Assembly: GCF_030503855.1 (NCBI RefSeq)
Contig: NZ_CP129971.1
Span: 2,356,001-2,420,000 of the forward strand
Direction of reading: 5' to 3'
DNA: 64,000 bases
From: Marivirga salinae
GTDB lineage: Bacteria; Bacteroidota; Bacteroidia; Cytophagales; Cyclobacteriaceae
The translations under genes were made by a program, and so were the position numbers. Below are positions 26,538 to 35,405 of the stretch, one piece after another. The stretch's first letter is position 1. Every line of letters starts with the position of its first letter. The notes beneath the pieces are model-generated. The model searched no databases, was not told where the DNA came from, and saw only the letters and a list, made by a program, of their open reading frames with translations.

Positions 26538-26736
26538 ATCTCTAATAATTAATTCATTCTTAAAAGTTTCCAAAGAAAATCTGTCAATTAAAATAGACAC
26601 TATTAACTTTTTTTCGTTGAAATCGACACGGATCTAATAATTAATTTCTATTTGTATCCATAAAGGGATTCCTATATAGATGAGGTTATTAAAATCTTGA
26701 AAGATTCCATTTGACCACAAAATTAAATTCAATCAT

Positions 26737-28266
26737 ATGAAAACGCTCAAATATTCCTTCATAATATTTCTTGCTACTCTATGCTCTTATAATACAATAG
26801 CTCAAATTTCTCCTTATACTGCTGATGCTGTAAGATATAGTCAGACGGACGGAGGAGGAACAGCTAGATTTGTCGCATTAGGAGGAGCCAATGTTTCTCT
26901 AGGTGGTGATATTTCTTCAATATCAGGAAATCCAGCTGGCTTAGGTTTTTATAATAGGTCTTCTTGGGCTATTTCTCCTGTTTTGAGGATAGGTGATTTC
27001 AATGCAGAGTACCAAGGGGAAAGCTCTCAGAACATGGGAGGAAATATTCAAGTTCCGAACATGGGAATGGTTTTTCATAATAGATTTGAAGAATATGCTG
27101 GATCAAAATGGGTTTCAGGAACTTTTGGAATTGCAATAAATCAAAAGCAAAGTTATTATAATAATATTAATTATAGTGGAGAAGTTAATCCTGATCCTAA
27201 TACAGGGATTCCAAATGATTTTATGGAATATATGCTTTCTCCATTTACTAATCAAGATGGAGAATTGAAGTTATATCAGTCTGAAGATGAATATACTCAA
27301 GATTTTCTTTCTAATCCTTATAGTGATTTAGCTAGTTATATTGATTTACTTGTAATTTTTGATGTAGAAGATGGAGATGGAAATCTCCTAGGGTATGAAG
27401 TTGATAGATATGATTTTAACGAATTAAGTAGCGCATCACAAAGAGAAAATATTAATACTTACAGCGGCCTAACAACTTTGGATTTATCCTACGGGGCTAA
27501 TTATAATGATAAATTATTTCTTGGTGCAGGTCTTAATATACATTTCCTTAATTTCAGACAAGAGAAAACATTTACTGAAACGCCAGCCAATTCAATACTT
27601 AACCAATATGAAATAGATGAAGAAACCATTATTTCAGGTGCAGGACTGGGATTAACCTTAGGTGCAATTTATAAGCCAATTAATATGGTCAATATAGGTG
27701 TTTCATATTCTACTCCGACTATAATGACAATGAATGAAACACAAGATATTAGAATGCAGGCATTTTTTGTTGATGGTAGTCAGCCTGAAAGAGAATTATT
27801 GAATGAGGTTCCTGCTTATAGTTTTATGATACCACAAAAGGTGTCGGCTGGTGCAACCTTTTTCTTGTCTAAATATGGTTTCGCTACAACGGATATAGAA
27901 TACGTTGATTATGAATCTGCTCGATTTAACAGTAGTAACGGTGCCTTTGGAGGTGATACGCCTGAAGTTGGGAGAGATCTTAAAAGCACTTTTAATATTC
28001 GTACAGGTTTAGAAGGTAGATTAGGTATTTTTAGAGCTAGGGTTGGTTATGCATATTATGATAATCCTTATAATACTGGTTTTCAACAAGGTAGAGATGC
28101 TATCAGTGGAGGAATAGGTATTTTGAAAAATGGATTTACAACAGATATAACTTATAGTTTAAGTCGATTTAATAATCCTAATTATTCACCATATGGAGGA
28201 GGGAGTGTTGTAGAATCTTCTTCTAACATCTCAAATTTTAGGCTTACTTTAGGGAGGAACTTTTAA
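26737..28266 (+). CDS. OmpP1/FadL-like outer-membrane transport protein
   Basis: A 509-residue outer-membrane protein. A signal peptide (about 1-22, ending I-A-Q) is followed by an N-terminal segment with D-A-V-R-Y-S-Q and G-G-A-N-V-S-L-G-G-D, then N-P-A-G-L-G near 66, characteristic of the FadL/OmpP1 hatch region. The rest is barrel-like and ends in a Phe (L-T-L-G-R-N-F). FadL-type proteins move hydrophobic compounds such as fatty acids across the outer membrane; the real substrate here is unknown. It is monocistronic, with a long terminator at 28274. Confidence 0.88.
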   Translation: MKTLKYSFIIFLATLCSYNTIAQISPYTADAVRYSQTDGGGTARFVALGGANVSLGGDISSISGNPAGLGFYNRSSWAISPVLRIGDFNAEYQGESSQNMGGNIQVPNMGMVFHNRFEEYAGSKWVSGTFGIAINQKQSYYNNINYSGEVNPDPNTGIPNDFMEYMLSPFTNQDGELKLYQSEDEYTQDFLSNPYSDLASYIDLLVIFDVEDGDGNLLGYEVDRYDFNELSSASQRENINTYSGLTTLDLSYGANYNDKLFLGAGLNIHFLNFRQEKTFTETPANSILNQYEIDEETIISGAGLGLTLGAIYKPINMVNIGVSYSTPTIMTMNETQDIRMQAFFVDGSQPERELLNEVPAYSFMIPQKVSAGATFFLSKYGFATTDIEYVDYESARFNSSNGAFGGDTPEVGRDLKSTFNIRTGLEGRLGIFRARVGYAYYDNPYNTGFQQGRDAISGGIGILKNGFTTDITYSLSRFNNPNYSPYGGGSVVESSSNISNFRLTLGRNF

Positions 28267-28273
28267 ATAGCAC

Positions 28274-28315
28274 AAAATAGAAATGCTGAAATATTTACTT
28301 CAGCATTTCTATTTT
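28274..28315. terminator. Bidirectional terminator with 17-bp perfect stem
   Basis: The arms 28274-28290 and 28299-28315 are perfectly complementary over 17 bases with an eight-base loop. Poly-A and poly-T ends permit termination in both directions. The aroK stop codon (28309-28311) lies inside the right arm. Confidence 0.93.
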
Positions 28316-28809
28316 AATCCTTTCAGTGAATTTTCATCCCACTTATTCAATTCTTTATTAGCCTCTTGATAGAAGGGGAGTCTTTTTTTGTATAATCTAT
28401 TTAAAATTAGTTCAACATCATTTAAAGAATTGCATTCCGAGAACATCGGTCTTTTATTCCCGCCATTGGGTTTCCATATTCTTTTAGCCGTTTCTTTAAT
28501 AGGAGGATTTAAGAAAATGCTAACTCCCTCTTCATTCATCAACTTTATATTATTATTAAAGCAGGGAGTTCCTCCACCAGTAGAGAGAATAAAGCCTTCG
28601 TAATTATCAATTAATTTGTTGAGATAGAAAGTTTCTAAGTTTCGAAAATGTTCTTCTCCTTCATTTTGAAATATTTCGTTAATGCTGAATCCTTCATTTG
28701 TTTCTATAACCTCATCTAGGTCAAAATAAAGAACTTTAATATTTTCAGCCCATAATTTTCCCCAGTAACTTTTTCCACTACCAGGTAAACCTAAAAGGAA
28801 ATAACGCAT
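28309..28809 (-). CDS. aroK: Shikimate kinase
   Basis: Phosphorylates shikimate in the chorismate pathway. The 166-residue P-loop protein has G-L-P-G-S-G-K-S (about 7-14), D-L-D-E-V-I-E (32-38) for shikimate binding, R-N-L-E near 58, and the G-G-G-T-P-C segment near 79. Length is typical. The start overlaps the upstream DoxX-gene stop by one base, so it is translationally coupled. The stop codon lies in the terminator arm. Confidence 0.92.
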   Translation of the reverse strand: MRYFLLGLPGSGKSYWGKLWAENIKVLYFDLDEVIETNEGFSINEIFQNEGEEHFRNLETFYLNKLIDNYEGFILSTGGGTPCFNNNIKLMNEEGVSIFLNPPIKETAKRIWKPNGGNKRPMFSECNSLNDVELILNRLYKKRLPFYQEANKELNKWDENSLKGLK

Positions 28810-29903
28810 TAATTTAATTTTTCTGTGATATCAATCGGATCAGGAACATCATTGAAATGCCATTTTGCTTTAATTGTACCATCTTCCACTAAAACAAGCC
28901 CAGGATTAGAACGAATGATAGTTTTTAAAACAGTTGCATCAGCATAATAGAAGTCCGTTTTCATGCCTCTTTCAGCTCTTATTTTGAGTACATCCTCTGC
29001 TGAGGAGGAAGTAAGTATTATAGGTTGAATATCAGGGCTAAGTCTTGAAAGAAGTCCATTTATGTCAATTAGTCCTTCCGTGTTTGCCTTTGAAATATCA
29101 TAAGCTACAATCCATAATTTCTTCCCATTCATTACGGTTTCAGTTTTGTCACCTGATTCATTCCAAGTAGCAAAATCCGTTATTTTTGGTGTTGATGCAT
29201 CAGGATTAGTTATTTCATGACCAGTTAAAGTATATCCTTCTTCTTCAGATTTATATTCATAAGACTTAATTTCCTCTCCATCTTTTTCAAAAGTATATTG
29301 AAATTTAGGGTTCTCCTTTGCCTTCATCGCATCAGGAATATTAGTACCTACTTTATAAGCTCTGAAATCAATTGGTGGTAAATGTCTTACCGCATATATA
29401 CAAAGCAATAAACTTATGGCTGTTACACATACCACTATAATGTTTTTCGCGGCAAATGTACTTTCCTTGATTTTTCTAATGTTGAGATATAGGAAGCCTA
29501 TTAATACAACTAAAATAACATCTTTAGTGAATGATTGCCAAGGGGTTAAGGTAATAGCATCTCCAAAGCATCCACAGTCAGTTACTTTATTGAAATAGGC
29601 TGTATAGAATGTGAGAAAAGTGAAGAAAACAATCATAATGCTGAGTAGATTCATCGTGTATCTAACTCTCCATCTGATAATTAATGCTACCCCTAATGTT
29701 ACTTCTAGAACATTTAAAATAATTCCGATTACTAAAGCATAAGGCTCAAAAACAGAGAAAAAACCTGCGATATCGCCAGCAAAAACTGCAAAATATTCTT
29801 CTAACTTGATAGCGGTTCCTACAGGGTCAACAACTTTTACCAGTCCACTAAAGATGAATAAACCACCTACTATATACCGTACTATATCGATTATTACTTT
29901 CAT
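28809..29903 (-). CDS. DoxX/BT_3928-like membrane protein with thioredoxin-like C-terminal domain
   Basis: A 364-residue protein. The N-terminal half has four helices of DoxX/MauE type (about 5-155), including F-S-G-L-V-K-V-V-D-P-V-G and a D-C-G-C-F-G-D motif between helices. A further helix (about 155-175) is followed by a C-terminal domain resembling thioredoxin in its secondary-structure order but without the active-site cysteines. This matches a conserved Bacteroidota family known as BT_3928-like; function unknown, perhaps redox or quinone related. The frame extends to 29927, but ATG 29903 fits the membrane start and avoids most of the DUF1599 overlap. Confidence 0.8.
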   Translation of the reverse strand: MKVIIDIVRYIVGGLFIFSGLVKVVDPVGTAIKLEEYFAVFAGDIAGFFSVFEPYALVIGIILNVLEVTLGVALIIRWRVRYTMNLLSIMIVFFTFLTFYTAYFNKVTDCGCFGDAITLTPWQSFTKDVILVVLIGFLYLNIRKIKESTFAAKNIIVVCVTAISLLLCIYAVRHLPPIDFRAYKVGTNIPDAMKAKENPKFQYTFEKDGEEIKSYEYKSEEEGYTLTGHEITNPDASTPKITDFATWNESGDKTETVMNGKKLWIVAYDISKANTEGLIDINGLLSRLSPDIQPIILTSSSAEDVLKIRAERGMKTDFYYADATVLKTIIRSNPGLVLVEDGTIKAKWHFNDVPDPIDITEKLN

Positions 29904-29910
29904 ATATAAA

Positions 29911-30456
29911 TTACTTTTCTTCTTCAAGTTTGATTAAACAAAAAACAGCATAATTAATCATATCCTGATAATTGGCTTTTACAGGCTCGGATATGAGGGT
30001 TTTACCTTTATTATCTTCAATTTGTTTCACCCGATATAATTTCATCAAAATAATATCTGTAATAGAGCTTATTCTCATATCTCTCCAAGCCTCACCATAA
30101 TCATGATTTTTATCCAATAATAACTGTAAAGTTTCATCTGCAACCTTCTCATATTTTGGCATTAAATCTTCCACAGGAATTTCTAAAGGAGCATTTTCAG
30201 AAAGAGATTCTTGGATTATGGCAATTATTGAATAGTTAATGATTCCAATAAATTCATTTCTGATGTCTTCTTCAATTTTTTGGGCACCTTTTTCTTGAAT
30301 GGATCTAATCCGTTGAGCTTTAATGAGAATTTGGTCTGTAATGGAAGGTAATCTTAAGATTCTCCATGCAGTACCATAATCTTTGGTTTTCTTTTCAAAA
30401 ACATCTTTACACAGCGCAATAACTTGCTTATATTCGCTTTCAGTTTGCGTCATCAA
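29911..30456 (-). CDS. DUF1599 family protein
   Basis: A 181-residue soluble protein with two copies of a related helical segment: K-T-K-D-Y-G-T-A-W-R-I-L-R (about 23-35) and K-N-H-D-Y-G-E-A-W-R-D-M-R (about 115-127). The duplicated D-Y-G-x-A-W-R motif is diagnostic of DUF1599, a nucleotide-modification-associated type domain. Function is unknown. It is first in a run with the DoxX-like gene and aroK, and is divergent from folP; their 5' regions overlap in reading frames but not in chosen starts. Confidence 0.88.
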   Translation of the reverse strand: MMTQTESEYKQVIALCKDVFEKKTKDYGTAWRILRLPSITDQILIKAQRIRSIQEKGAQKIEEDIRNEFIGIINYSIIAIIQESLSENAPLEIPVEDLMPKYEKVADETLQLLLDKNHDYGEAWRDMRISSITDIILMKLYRVKQIEDNKGKTLISEPVKANYQDMINYAVFCLIKLEEEK

Positions 30457-30492
30457 CTTTACAGGGTTTTAAAATTTTATAGTAAAAAATTA

Positions 30493-31350
30493 TTGGAAGC
30501 GAAAGATAAAGCATTTTCTCATAAAAAAACACTCCTTTCGAAAGGGAACTTAATCGATTTATCCTCTCCGAAGGTTATGGGCATTATTAATGCTACCCCA
30601 GATTCCTTTTACGATGGGGGCAAGAATGTAAATCTTGAGAAAGCTGTTTTGACAGCAACAAAAATGTTAGAAGATGGTGCGGATATAATTGATATCGGTG
30701 GATATTCTACTAAACCAAATGCCGAAGAGGTTTCTGTGGACGAAGAAGTCAAAAGGGTAATTCCACTAATTAAAACCTTAATCCATAAGTTTCCAGATAT
30801 CGTAATTTCAATTGATACTTTTCGTTCAAAAGTTGCTGAAAAGGCTGTTGAAGCTGGGGCTTCCATTATAAATGACGTTTCCGGTGGGAATTTGGATAAG
30901 GAAATGTTTGAAACAGTGGCTAAATTGAAAGTGCCTTATATATTAATGCATATGAGAGGCACTCCTGCAACGATGCAAAAAATGACTGATTATAATCATT
31001 TAATAAAAGAAATCGTATTAGAATTAAGCCAGAAGCTAGAAATTCTTCGTTCCTTGCAAGTGAATGATGTCATTATTGATCCTGGCTTCGGATTTGCAAA
31101 AAGCTTGGCGCAGAATTATGAAATACTCAATAATTTGTCCTATTTTAAGCAATTAGAATGCCCTATTTTAGTAGGTGTATCGCGGAAATCCATGATTTAC
31201 AAACTTTTAGATGTTGAGGCAGTTGATGCATTGAATGGAACAACCGCTTTAAATATGGTAGCTTTACTAAATGGAGGCCATATTTTAAGAGTTCATGATG
31301 TGAAGGAAGCAGTAGAAACAGTGAAAATTTATAACCAATTGACAACTTGA
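30493..31350 (+). CDS. folP: Dihydropteroate synthase
   Basis: Condenses p-aminobenzoate with dihydropterin pyrophosphate in folate synthesis; the sulfonamide target. Motifs: K-V-M-G-I-I-N-A-T-P-D-S-F-Y-D-G-G near residue 30, D-I-I-D-I-G-G-Y-S-T-K-P near 60, I-N-D-V-S-G-G near 125 and S-R-K-S near 240. No ATG precedes the first motif in frame; the only sensible start is TTG 30493, giving 285 residues. A TTG at 30424 would run into the divergent DUF1599 start. The stop overlaps the cdaA start region (TTGA), coupling the two genes. Confidence 0.92.
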   Translation: MEAKDKAFSHKKTLLSKGNLIDLSSPKVMGIINATPDSFYDGGKNVNLEKAVLTATKMLEDGADIIDIGGYSTKPNAEEVSVDEEVKRVIPLIKTLIHKFPDIVISIDTFRSKVAEKAVEAGASIINDVSGGNLDKEMFETVAKLKVPYILMHMRGTPATMQKMTDYNHLIKEIVLELSQKLEILRSLQVNDVIIDPGFGFAKSLAQNYEILNNLSYFKQLECPILVGVSRKSMIYKLLDVEAVDALNGTTALNMVALLNGGHILRVHDVKEAVETVKIYNQLTT

Positions 31351-32201
31351 TTTTAGGATTTACCATAGGGTTTTTAGAAGTAAGCTTAGTTGATATTTTA
31401 GATATTGGCTTGGTTAGCTTTTTACTTTTTCAAGTTTATAATTTGATGCGTGGTAGCGTAGCAGTCAGGATTTTTATTGGATTCCTTTCTCTCTATTTAA
31501 TTTATTTAGTTGTTAGGGCAGCCGAAATGGAATTGCTTTCTGCTATTCTAGGTCAATTTATGGGAGTTGGTGTTATTGCTGTTCTTATTTTGTTCCAACA
31601 AGAAATTAGGAAATTCCTTTTGCTTTTAGGGAAAACCACTTCTCTTAATTCAGAAAATGGCTTTCTTTCTAATTTGCCATGGAAAAAGAAAAAGGCAGGA
31701 GAAGAATTAAATATTACACCTTTGATTGAAGCTTCCAAATCTTTGGGGGGAACCAATACAGGAGCTTTAATTGTGCTTTCGAAAGGATCTGAATTAAAAT
31801 TTTATTCAGAGTCAGGTGATTTAATTGATGCCATAGTTTCCAAGCGATTATTGATGGCAATTTTTAATAAAACAAGTCCTTTGCATGATGGTGCTGTTAT
31901 TATTCATAAAGGTAGAATAACTGCCGCAAGATGTGTATTACCTGTAACGGAAAAAGATGTTCCGGCTCAATTCGGTTTAAGGCATAGAGCAGCAATAGGA
32001 ATGTCAGAAACCACTGATACCATAATCCTTATCGTTTCCGAAGAAACGGGTCAACTTTCTGTTGCGAGAAATGGGACTATCTATCACAATCTGTCAAATC
32101 AGGAAATTAGATCCAAAATCAATGATTACCTGACTGAAGAAAAAAAGAAAAAGCCTAAAGAAGAGAAAAATCCTGTCGCTGAAGAAGAAGTTTCGAAGTA
32201 A
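31347..32201 (+). CDS. cdaA: Diadenylate cyclase CdaA (c-di-AMP synthase)
   Basis: Membrane-bound enzyme that makes c-di-AMP from two ATP. Three N-terminal helices (about 15-85) precede a DisA_N domain with D-G-A in L-H-D-G-A-V-I-I (about 178-184) and the R-H-R motif in G-L-R-H-R-A-A (about 211-217). A charged Lys/Glu-rich tail ends the protein. The start is TTG 31347, overlapping the folP stop in TTGA; the N-terminus G-F-L-E-V-S-L-V-D-I aligns with the usual family start, which supports it. Length is 284 residues. CdaR, the common regulator, is not seen, as expected for Bacteroidota. Confidence 0.93.
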   Translation: MILGFTIGFLEVSLVDILDIGLVSFLLFQVYNLMRGSVAVRIFIGFLSLYLIYLVVRAAEMELLSAILGQFMGVGVIAVLILFQQEIRKFLLLLGKTTSLNSENGFLSNLPWKKKKAGEELNITPLIEASKSLGGTNTGALIVLSKGSELKFYSESGDLIDAIVSKRLLMAIFNKTSPLHDGAVIIHKGRITAARCVLPVTEKDVPAQFGLRHRAAIGMSETTDTIILIVSEETGQLSVARNGTIYHNLSNQEIRSKINDYLTEEKKKKPKEEKNPVAEEEVSK

Positions 32202-32391
32202 ATATTCGAAGTAATTATTTTTTTTCAATTTATTTTATTGTTTTTATAGGTTTTAAATAACTGATATACAGGTAATTGTAATTATATTAAAAACTTTATA
32301 AAAAAATGATTGAGGGGAGGGGTTACTTTTTAAAGGCGAGCAGTATATACTATTACAAACACAAATTTTATTCATACACCTGTTTAACACG

Positions 32392-32428
32392 AAAAGCCTT
32401 CTTTGAAAAAAGAAGGTTTTTCTTTTTT
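32392..32428 (+). terminator. Rho-independent terminator far downstream of cdaA
   Basis: CCTTCTTT pairs with AAAGAAGG around a GAAA tetraloop, followed by TTTTTCTTTTTT. It is about 190 bases after the cdaA stop, leaving either a long 3' UTR or an unrecognised small transcript in 32202-32391. Confidence 0.88.
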
Positions 32429-32457
32429 ATACTCTCCTGCTTTTTCATATTTACATT

Positions 32458-33231
32458 ATGGAATTTATAAAAGTAAATACACAATATAAAAAGCATATAG
32501 CGCTCATCAATCTTAACAGACCTAAGGAATTGAATGCCTTGAATTTGCAGTTGATGAATGAATTGAAGGATACCTTAAAGGCGCTTGATGAAGACGATGA
32601 TGTTAGAGTAATTATTCTGACAGGAAATGAAAAAGCTTTTGCAGCTGGAGCAGATATTAAGCAAATGGCTGGTAAAACAGCTATTGATATGCTCAATGTT
32701 GACCAGTTCAGTACCTGGGATCAAATCAAAAAAACAAAAAAACCATTGATTGCAGCCGTTTCTGGTTTTGCATTAGGCGGAGGTTGCGAGTTAGCTATGA
32801 CTTGCGATATGATAGTAGCATCTGAATCTGCAAAGTTTGGCCAGCCTGAAATTAAAATTGGGGTAATGCCCGGTGCAGGTGGAACCCAAAGATTAACTAG
32901 AGCAATTGGTAAAGCTAAAGCGATGGAATTGGTCTTAACAGGTAATTTTATTAGCGCAGACGAAGCTTTGCATTATGGATTAGTCAATAAAGTGGTGCCT
33001 ACTGAAATGTATTTGGAAGCAGCAGCTGAATTGGCAGAGCAGATCGCTCAAATGTCTCCTGTTGCGGCTAAATTAGCAAAGGAATCTGTCAATAGAGCTT
33101 TTGAAACGCATTTGGATGAAGGATTACATTTCGAACGTAAAAACTTCTATTTAACATTTGCTTCTGAAGACCAAACGGAAGGAATGAAAGCATTTGTAGA
33201 GAAAAGAAAGCCAGAGTTTACAGGTAAATAA
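32458..33231 (+). CDS. Enoyl-CoA hydratase
   Basis: Crotonase-family enzyme that hydrates 2-enoyl-CoA in fatty-acid oxidation. The 257-residue protein has the oxyanion-hole segment A-G-A-D-I-K-Q-M (about 63-70) and both catalytic-type Glu residues, in G-G-G-C-E-L-A and F-G-Q-P-E-I-K-I-G. It also has the G-A-G-G-T-Q-R-L segment. Length and motifs are close to short-chain (FadB/ECHS1-like) hydratases. No other beta-oxidation gene is adjacent. It starts 30 bases after the terminator. Confidence 0.93.
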   Translation: MEFIKVNTQYKKHIALINLNRPKELNALNLQLMNELKDTLKALDEDDDVRVIILTGNEKAFAAGADIKQMAGKTAIDMLNVDQFSTWDQIKKTKKPLIAAVSGFALGGGCELAMTCDMIVASESAKFGQPEIKIGVMPGAGGTQRLTRAIGKAKAMELVLTGNFISADEALHYGLVNKVVPTEMYLEAAAELAEQIAQMSPVAAKLAKESVNRAFETHLDEGLHFERKNFYLTFASEDQTEGMKAFVEKRKPEFTGK

Positions 33232-33236
33232 TTTCG

Positions 33237-34298
33237 ATGCAATATAATTTCTATCCCGGCCCATCAAAGATATATCCACAAGTGGCGGGATATTTTCAGG
33301 AGGCTATGGAGTTAGGAATCTTGGAAAGGAATCATAGATCAAAAGCCTTTCAAGAATTATTCTCTACTACCAAAGGCCTTTTGAAATCTAAATTGAATAT
33401 CCCTTTAGATTATGAGATTGTAATGGTTTCCTCTGCAACTGAATGTTGGGAAATCATTTCTCAATCTTTCATCCAAAATAAATCACAACATTTTTTCAAT
33501 GGAGCTTTTGGTGAGAAGTGGTGCAATTATACCCAAAAAATTCTTCCAAAGGCTGAAGCAATATCATTTGGATTGAACGAAAACCCATCCCTTCAATCTG
33601 TTGAAAATGCAGAGTTATTAGCTTTCACACATAATGAAACCTCAAATGGAAGTGCAATATCTGAGCAATTTCAAAAGCAGCTTCGTACAAAATTTTCTAA
33701 TAGTTTAATAGCTTATGATGCTACTTCCTCCATGGCGGGTTATGAATTGGATTGGGAAATGGGAGATATTTGGTATGCATCTGTTCAAAAATGTTTTGGC
33801 CTACCTGCAGGAATGGCATTGATGGTAGTAAGTCCTAAGGCTATAATGAGAGCTAAAGAAATTGATGAAAGTGATCATTATAATTCTTTTAATTTCATTT
33901 TAAAAAACGCATTAGATAATCAAACCCATCATACTCCTAATATTGCTAATATCTTTATGCTCAATAGATTGATGCGAAATGTTGAGAATATTTCAGCTAT
34001 TCATCAAAACTTGAAGAAACGGAAGGAGCAATTTTTTAATGAGCTGTCAAAATTGGAAAAGTTATCTTCTATAATACAATTTAATGAGCTTCAATCAGAT
34101 ACTGTTTTTTGCTTAAGAGGTGAAAAAGATATTATCCGTAAATTAAAAGAAGAAGCTGAAAAAGAAGGGTTTATATTAGGCAATGGATACGGAGGATGGA
34201 AAGAGAATACCATCCGAATTGCCAATTTTCCTGCAATTCCAAATCAACATTACATCGACTTGATTAATTTCTTGTTACGTTTTGATAAAATGAATTGA
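33237..34298 (+). CDS. Class V aminotransferase, phosphoserine-aminotransferase-like
   Basis: A 353-residue PLP-dependent aminotransferase. The N-terminus N-F-Y-P-G-P-S-K-I-Y is like that of SerC and alanine-glyoxylate aminotransferases, and the PLP lysine lies in Y-A-S-V-Q-K-C-F-G-L-P-A-G (about 179-191). D160-type aspartate is in Y-D-A-T-S-S-M-A. It differs from standard SerC around the active-site lysine (Q-K-C-F rather than Q-K-N), so substrate is not certain. It starts five bases after the hydratase, and a promoter for the next gene overlaps its stop. Confidence 0.8.
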   Translation: MQYNFYPGPSKIYPQVAGYFQEAMELGILERNHRSKAFQELFSTTKGLLKSKLNIPLDYEIVMVSSATECWEIISQSFIQNKSQHFFNGAFGEKWCNYTQKILPKAEAISFGLNENPSLQSVENAELLAFTHNETSNGSAISEQFQKQLRTKFSNSLIAYDATSSMAGYELDWEMGDIWYASVQKCFGLPAGMALMVVSPKAIMRAKEIDESDHYNSFNFILKNALDNQTHHTPNIANIFMLNRLMRNVENISAIHQNLKKRKEQFFNELSKLEKLSSIIQFNELQSDTVFCLRGEKDIIRKLKEEAEKEGFILGNGYGGWKENTIRIANFPAIPNQHYIDLINFLLRFDKMN

Positions 34299-34324
34299 AA
34301 GCTGATTTTCTTATCGTACTTTTG
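34295..34324 (+). promoter_or_regulatory. Bacteroidota promoter of marC: TTG-N19-TACTTTTG
   Basis: TTG at 34295-34297 and TACTTTTG at 34317-34324 are separated by exactly 19 bases, matching the -33/-7 consensus for the Bacteroidota primary sigma factor. It overlaps the stop of the aminotransferase gene, and the marC ATG is 17 bases downstream. Confidence 0.75.
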
Positions 34325-34340
34325 CGCAAAATTTTACGAT

Positions 34341-34904
34341 ATGCTCAATTTTAAAGAAATTATTTCCGTTTCTCTCATCCTGTTTTCAGTGATTGATATT
34401 TTAGGTTCCGTACCGATTGTAATTGACCTTAGAAAGAAACTAGGACATGTGCAATCAGGTAAAGCTACTATTGTAGCAGGTGTTATTATGATTGTTTTTC
34501 TCTTCTTGGGAGAGTCTATTCTGAAGCTTTTCGGAATTGATGTGGCATCTTTTGCCATTGCGGGTGCTATAGTGATGTTCTTAATCGGAATGGAAATGGT
34601 ATTGGGTATTGTTTTATTTAAACATGAAGAAGCCTCTGCCAGTAGTGCTTCTATTATGCCGATAGCATTTCCTTTAATTGCAGGGGCTGGAACTATGACT
34701 ACTTTAATTTCACTAAAGGCAGAGTATCAAACTTATAATATCATAATAGGAGTGGTAATTAACCTAATTTTGGTTTTTGTAGTTTTAAAAACCTGTGGTT
34801 GGCTTGAAAGAAAAATAGGACAAGCAGGATTTAGTATATTGCGAAAAGTATTTGGGATTATTTTATTAGCAATCTCTATTAAACTATTTAAAAACTTCTT
34901 TTAA
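34341..34904 (+). CDS. MarC family integral membrane protein
   Basis: A 187-residue protein with six helices and the MarC/YchE-family segments: I-D-I-L-G-S-V-P-I-V near the N-terminus, G-E-S-I-L-K-L-F-G-I, and P-L-I-A-G-A-G-T-M-T-T-L near 110. MarC proteins were once linked to multiple-drug resistance, but no transport function is established. It has its own promoter (34295-34324), and its stop shares bases with the rnhA start. Confidence 0.9.
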   Translation: MLNFKEIISVSLILFSVIDILGSVPIVIDLRKKLGHVQSGKATIVAGVIMIVFLFLGESILKLFGIDVASFAIAGAIVMFLIGMEMVLGIVLFKHEEASASSASIMPIAFPLIAGAGTMTTLISLKAEYQTYNIIIGVVINLILVFVVLKTCGWLERKIGQAGFSILRKVFGIILLAISIKLFKNFF

Positions 34905-35353
34905 TGATTACCATTTATACAGACGGCTCAGCTTTAGGAAATCCTGGCCCTGGTGGCTATGGAGTAGTAATGCGTTTTGGAGACAAAAAGAAAGAAATTT
35001 CAGAAGGATATCGCAATACTACCAATAACAGAATGGAGTTGTTGGCAATTATAGTGGCTTTAAAAAGTTTAAAATCTAAAAAATATCCAGTTCATATCTA
35101 CAGTGATTCAAAATATGTAATTGATTCTATTACAAAAGGTTGGCTCTCTGGTTGGGTTAAAAAAGGCTTTAAGGGGAAGAAAAATATTGACTTATGGAAG
35201 CAATATTTAGAAGTTTCAAAAGGTTATGATTTACACTTCCATTGGGTGAAAGGTCATGCAGGAAACTCTGATAATGAGCGCTGTGATCGTTTGGCGGTTG
35301 CTAAAGCAGAAAGTGGACCTCACCTTATTGACGAAGGATTCGAAAATAGATAA
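34904..35353 (+). CDS. rnhA: Ribonuclease HI
   Basis: Cleaves RNA in RNA-DNA hybrids. The 149-residue protein has all four acidic catalytic residues: Asp7 (Y-T-D-G-S), Glu45 (R-M-E-L), Asp68 (Y-S-D-S) and Asp128 (N-E-R-C-D), with His118 in the V-K-G-H-A-G loop. The basic handle region (K-K-G-F-K-G-K-K) is present. It overlaps marC by one base, so the two are translated together. Confidence 0.96.
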   Translation: MITIYTDGSALGNPGPGGYGVVMRFGDKKKEISEGYRNTTNNRMELLAIIVALKSLKSKKYPVHIYSDSKYVIDSITKGWLSGWVKKGFKGKKNIDLWKQYLEVSKGYDLHFHWVKGHAGNSDNERCDRLAVAKAESGPHLIDEGFENR

Positions 35354-35405
35354 ACGGATTCAACTTTGTTTCGTTAGTAGTGATTGTTGAATAAAATTTA
35401 GGTTT

